The translations under genes were made by a program, and so were the position numbers. Shown here piece by piece: positions 5,956 to 7,014 of a stretch of DNA of 7,014 nucleotides (its first letter is position 1; each line of letters starts with the position of its first letter). Below the pieces are notes generated by a model. That model was not told the DNA's origin. It saw only the letters and a list, made by a program, of their open reading frames with translations, and did not search any database. The stretch lies in contig SMWH01000169.1 in assembly GCA_004357005.1 (NCBI GenBank), forward strand, positions 1 through 7,014, read 5' to 3'. The DNA comes from Gammaproteobacteria bacterium (lineage in GTDB: Bacteria > Pseudomonadota > Gammaproteobacteria > SMWH01).

Positions 5956-6768
5956 ATCATCATCATCGTCGCCTGGGGGTCCCGGCGGCCCGGGGGGTCC
6001 CGGCGGCCCGGGCGGTGCGGGTGGGTCCGGCATGCAGCTATCGCCCGGCGCCAATTGCTTGACCTCGGTACGCCCGGAGACCTTGACCACGACCATGCGT
6101 CCGGGGACGCCCTCGCTGGACTCCCCGTTAAAACACAGGGCGATTTCTCCCTGGCCGGATTCTTCGGCGAAAGTCCCGCTGGGTTTCAGACCGATGCCGA
6201 ACTGGATCAGGTTGTTGCTGCGCATCACTACCTGTTCCGCCGGGGGCAGACCGATGAACAGCAATTCTTCCGAGTCGTCATCGAAATCCTCGTCCCCGTC
6301 CAAATCGACAAAGACCAGCCAGCCCATGTCGTAACGCTTGGGGGAAACGCCGACCTTGCATTTACAGGTAGAAGGCTCCTGAGGATCGCAGCCCTCGACA
6401 TCGGCGACACACATGAAGACGTTCTGACCGCGCTTGATCGCTTCGGACCGGGCCAGCTGAATGTGCACCAGGGTGCGGTTGGCCTCCATCCGGGTGGCAT
6501 TGTTGCCAACGGCATCATTGAAAGCGGGAACCGCGGCGGACAGCAGGATCCCCGCGATCATGATCGCCGTCAGCATTTCGATGAGGGTGACACCCGACTG
6601 CTTGCCGATGTGCGGGCCCAGGCGTTCAGGCGCACGATCACGTCCAGCGGCGCCTCCCCGCTCGGGCACCCGGGACGCAAGTGAGCGGCGCGCAAGCACA
6701 CAGCGCCATGCCGTCCGCCTGGACCAGGGCAGAACCGGATACGAGTTCAACGATCTGAGTCGAGCCAT
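5953..6768 (-). CDS. GspH/FimT-type minor pilin with collagen-like tail
   Basis: The 271-aa product contains a type IV pilin signal, QSG then VTLIEMLTAIMIAGILLSAA (60-79), with Glu64 at mature position 5. It then has VHIQLARSEAIKRG (101-114), six cysteines (120, 127, 135, 137, 212, 245) matching the gene downstream, an acidic loop (155-168: DLDGDEDFDDDSEE) and PGRMVVVKVSGRTEVK (222-237). Residues 252-266 are five Pro-Pro-Gly triplets, followed by five Asp and the stop. The ATG at 6768 has a good ribosome site (GGAG, 5 nt spacing), but the leader is then 59 residues, far longer than the 10 of its neighbours. A CTG at 6621 would give exactly 10 (LGPHIGKQSG), and GTG at 6669 would give 26. A damaged or inserted N-terminal stretch is possible. 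Function: probable minor subunit of a pilus or pseudopilus. Confidence 0.85.
   Translation of the reverse strand: MARLRSLNSYPVLPWSRRTAWRCVLARRSLASRVPERGGAAGRDRAPERLGPHIGKQSGVTLIEMLTAIMIAGILLSAAVPAFNDAVGNNATRMEANRTLVHIQLARSEAIKRGQNVFMCVADVEGCDPQEPSTCKCKVGVSPKRYDMGWLVFVDLDGDEDFDDDSEELLFIGLPPAEQVVMRSNNLIQFGIGLKPSGTFAEESGQGEIALCFNGESSEGVPGRMVVVKVSGRTEVKQLAPGDSCMPDPPAPPGPPGPPGPPGPPGDDDDD
5975..6010. repeat. Two tandem 18-bp repeats coding for Pro-Pro-Gly
   Basis: An 18-bp unit, GGGGGTCCCGGCGGCCCG on the plus strand, occurs twice with no mismatch (5975-5992 and 5993-6010). On the minus strand each unit covers two Pro-Pro-Gly triplets. The tract sits inside the 3' end of the 5953-6768 pilin gene. 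Exact duplication suggests recent slippage or unequal crossing-over, so copy number may vary between strains. Confidence 0.9.
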
Positions 6769-6929
6769 GTTGTCTCCGTTGTCTGGAGACACATCCCATG
6801 CGTCCGACTCTCAAAACGAAACGCGGTAGACCCGTGTATTTTAGGTTATCCGCGCGCGTTGCGCCGCAAATCCCGTGGTCGTTTTGTCCACAAAATCCGT
6901 GGGTTGGGAGGCCCAAATCACTCGCCAGG

Positions 6930-7014
6930 TCACTCCGTTGGCAGGCAATAGGTTCCCGGCGGAATGGCGGAGATCTGTGGCTTGCCGCTCACTTGCACGC
7001 TGACGGTGCGGCCC
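6930..7014 (-). CDS. GspH/FimT-type minor pilin, C-terminal 27 codons (cut by window edge)
   Basis: The minus strand from 7013 reads GRTVSVQVSGKPQISAIPPG and then TYCLPTE before a UGA at 6930-6932. This lines up with the C-termini of the three complete pilins: the pattern is PGR/M, alternating strand, SGR or TGR, a short strand, PG or GG, then Cys near the end (compare SVSMSGRPAISKIATGGEC in the 4466-5074 gene). It is therefore the tail of a fourth family member lying upstream in transcription order. It is not followed by the HGGT...FCQ module: its own frame meets another stop after three codons. Only the end is visible, so length and leader are unknown. The 161 bp to the next gene contain no convincing promoter or terminator. 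Confidence 0.8.
   Translation of the reverse strand, partial: GRTVSVQVSGKPQISAIPPGTYCLPTE

Noticed and set aside
6838..6843. TAAAAT on the minus strand as -10 of a promoter for the collagen-tailed pilin gene
   Set aside because: No TTGACA-like -35 lies 16-18 bp upstream; the sequence there is CGGCGC. It could be chance.
6638..6916. 92-codon open frame on the minus strand overlapping the pilin leader
   Set aside because: It starts without a ribosome site, resembles no family I know, and overlaps the ribosome site and N-terminus of the pilin gene. Open frames of this size are common in GC-rich DNA. It is mentioned only as a complication for the pilin start.

Overview
This window looks like chromosomal DNA from a GC-rich gammaproteobacterium. 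The ribosomal proteins, Obg and UvrA all resemble gammaproteobacterial versions, and type IV pilin-like genes lie next to uvrA. I cannot name the genus. No tRNA, rRNA, CRISPR array or transposase gene is visible.

Left part (1-1348, minus strand): the conserved rplU-rpmA-obgE block. rplU (ribosomal protein L21) carries a 64-residue Lys/Ala-rich tail that ordinary L21 lacks. It is driven by a near-consensus sigma70 promoter and followed 21 bp later by rpmA (L27). After rpmA come two copies of a 25-bp REP-like hairpin, the first of which supplies the rpmA stop codon, and then a GC hairpin with a U-tract that probably ends the ribosomal transcript. obgE follows and is cut by the window edge after 89 codons.

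Middle (1246-4443): the 336-bp divergent gap between rplU and uvrA holds the rplU promoter, a leader hairpin and a 102-bp inverted-repeat element built from GGGGACAGTTCC-type motifs. The plus-strand uvrA is full length (953 aa) with both ATPase sites and the zinc-binding cysteines intact.

Right part (4466-7014, minus strand): a tandem family of GspH/FimT-type minor pilin (pseudopilin) genes converging on uvrA. In transcription order they are the last 27 codons of one gene (6930-7014), then three complete genes (5953-6768, 5233-5835, 4466-5074). The three complete proteins share six cysteines at matching places. One ends in a collagen-like (Pro-Pro-Gly)5 tract plus five Asp, and one has Gly instead of the hallmark Glu at mature position 5.

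The most unusual feature is in the two gaps between the complete genes. Each gap encodes a related peptide ending HGGT-x(6)-SKTGNAFCQ, and each frame runs exactly to an ATGA overlap with the next start codon. In one case it is in frame with the upstream pilin across a single UGA. In the other it is in the +1 frame. These are either remnants of an ancestral C-terminal domain cut off twice independently, or extensions made by recoding.
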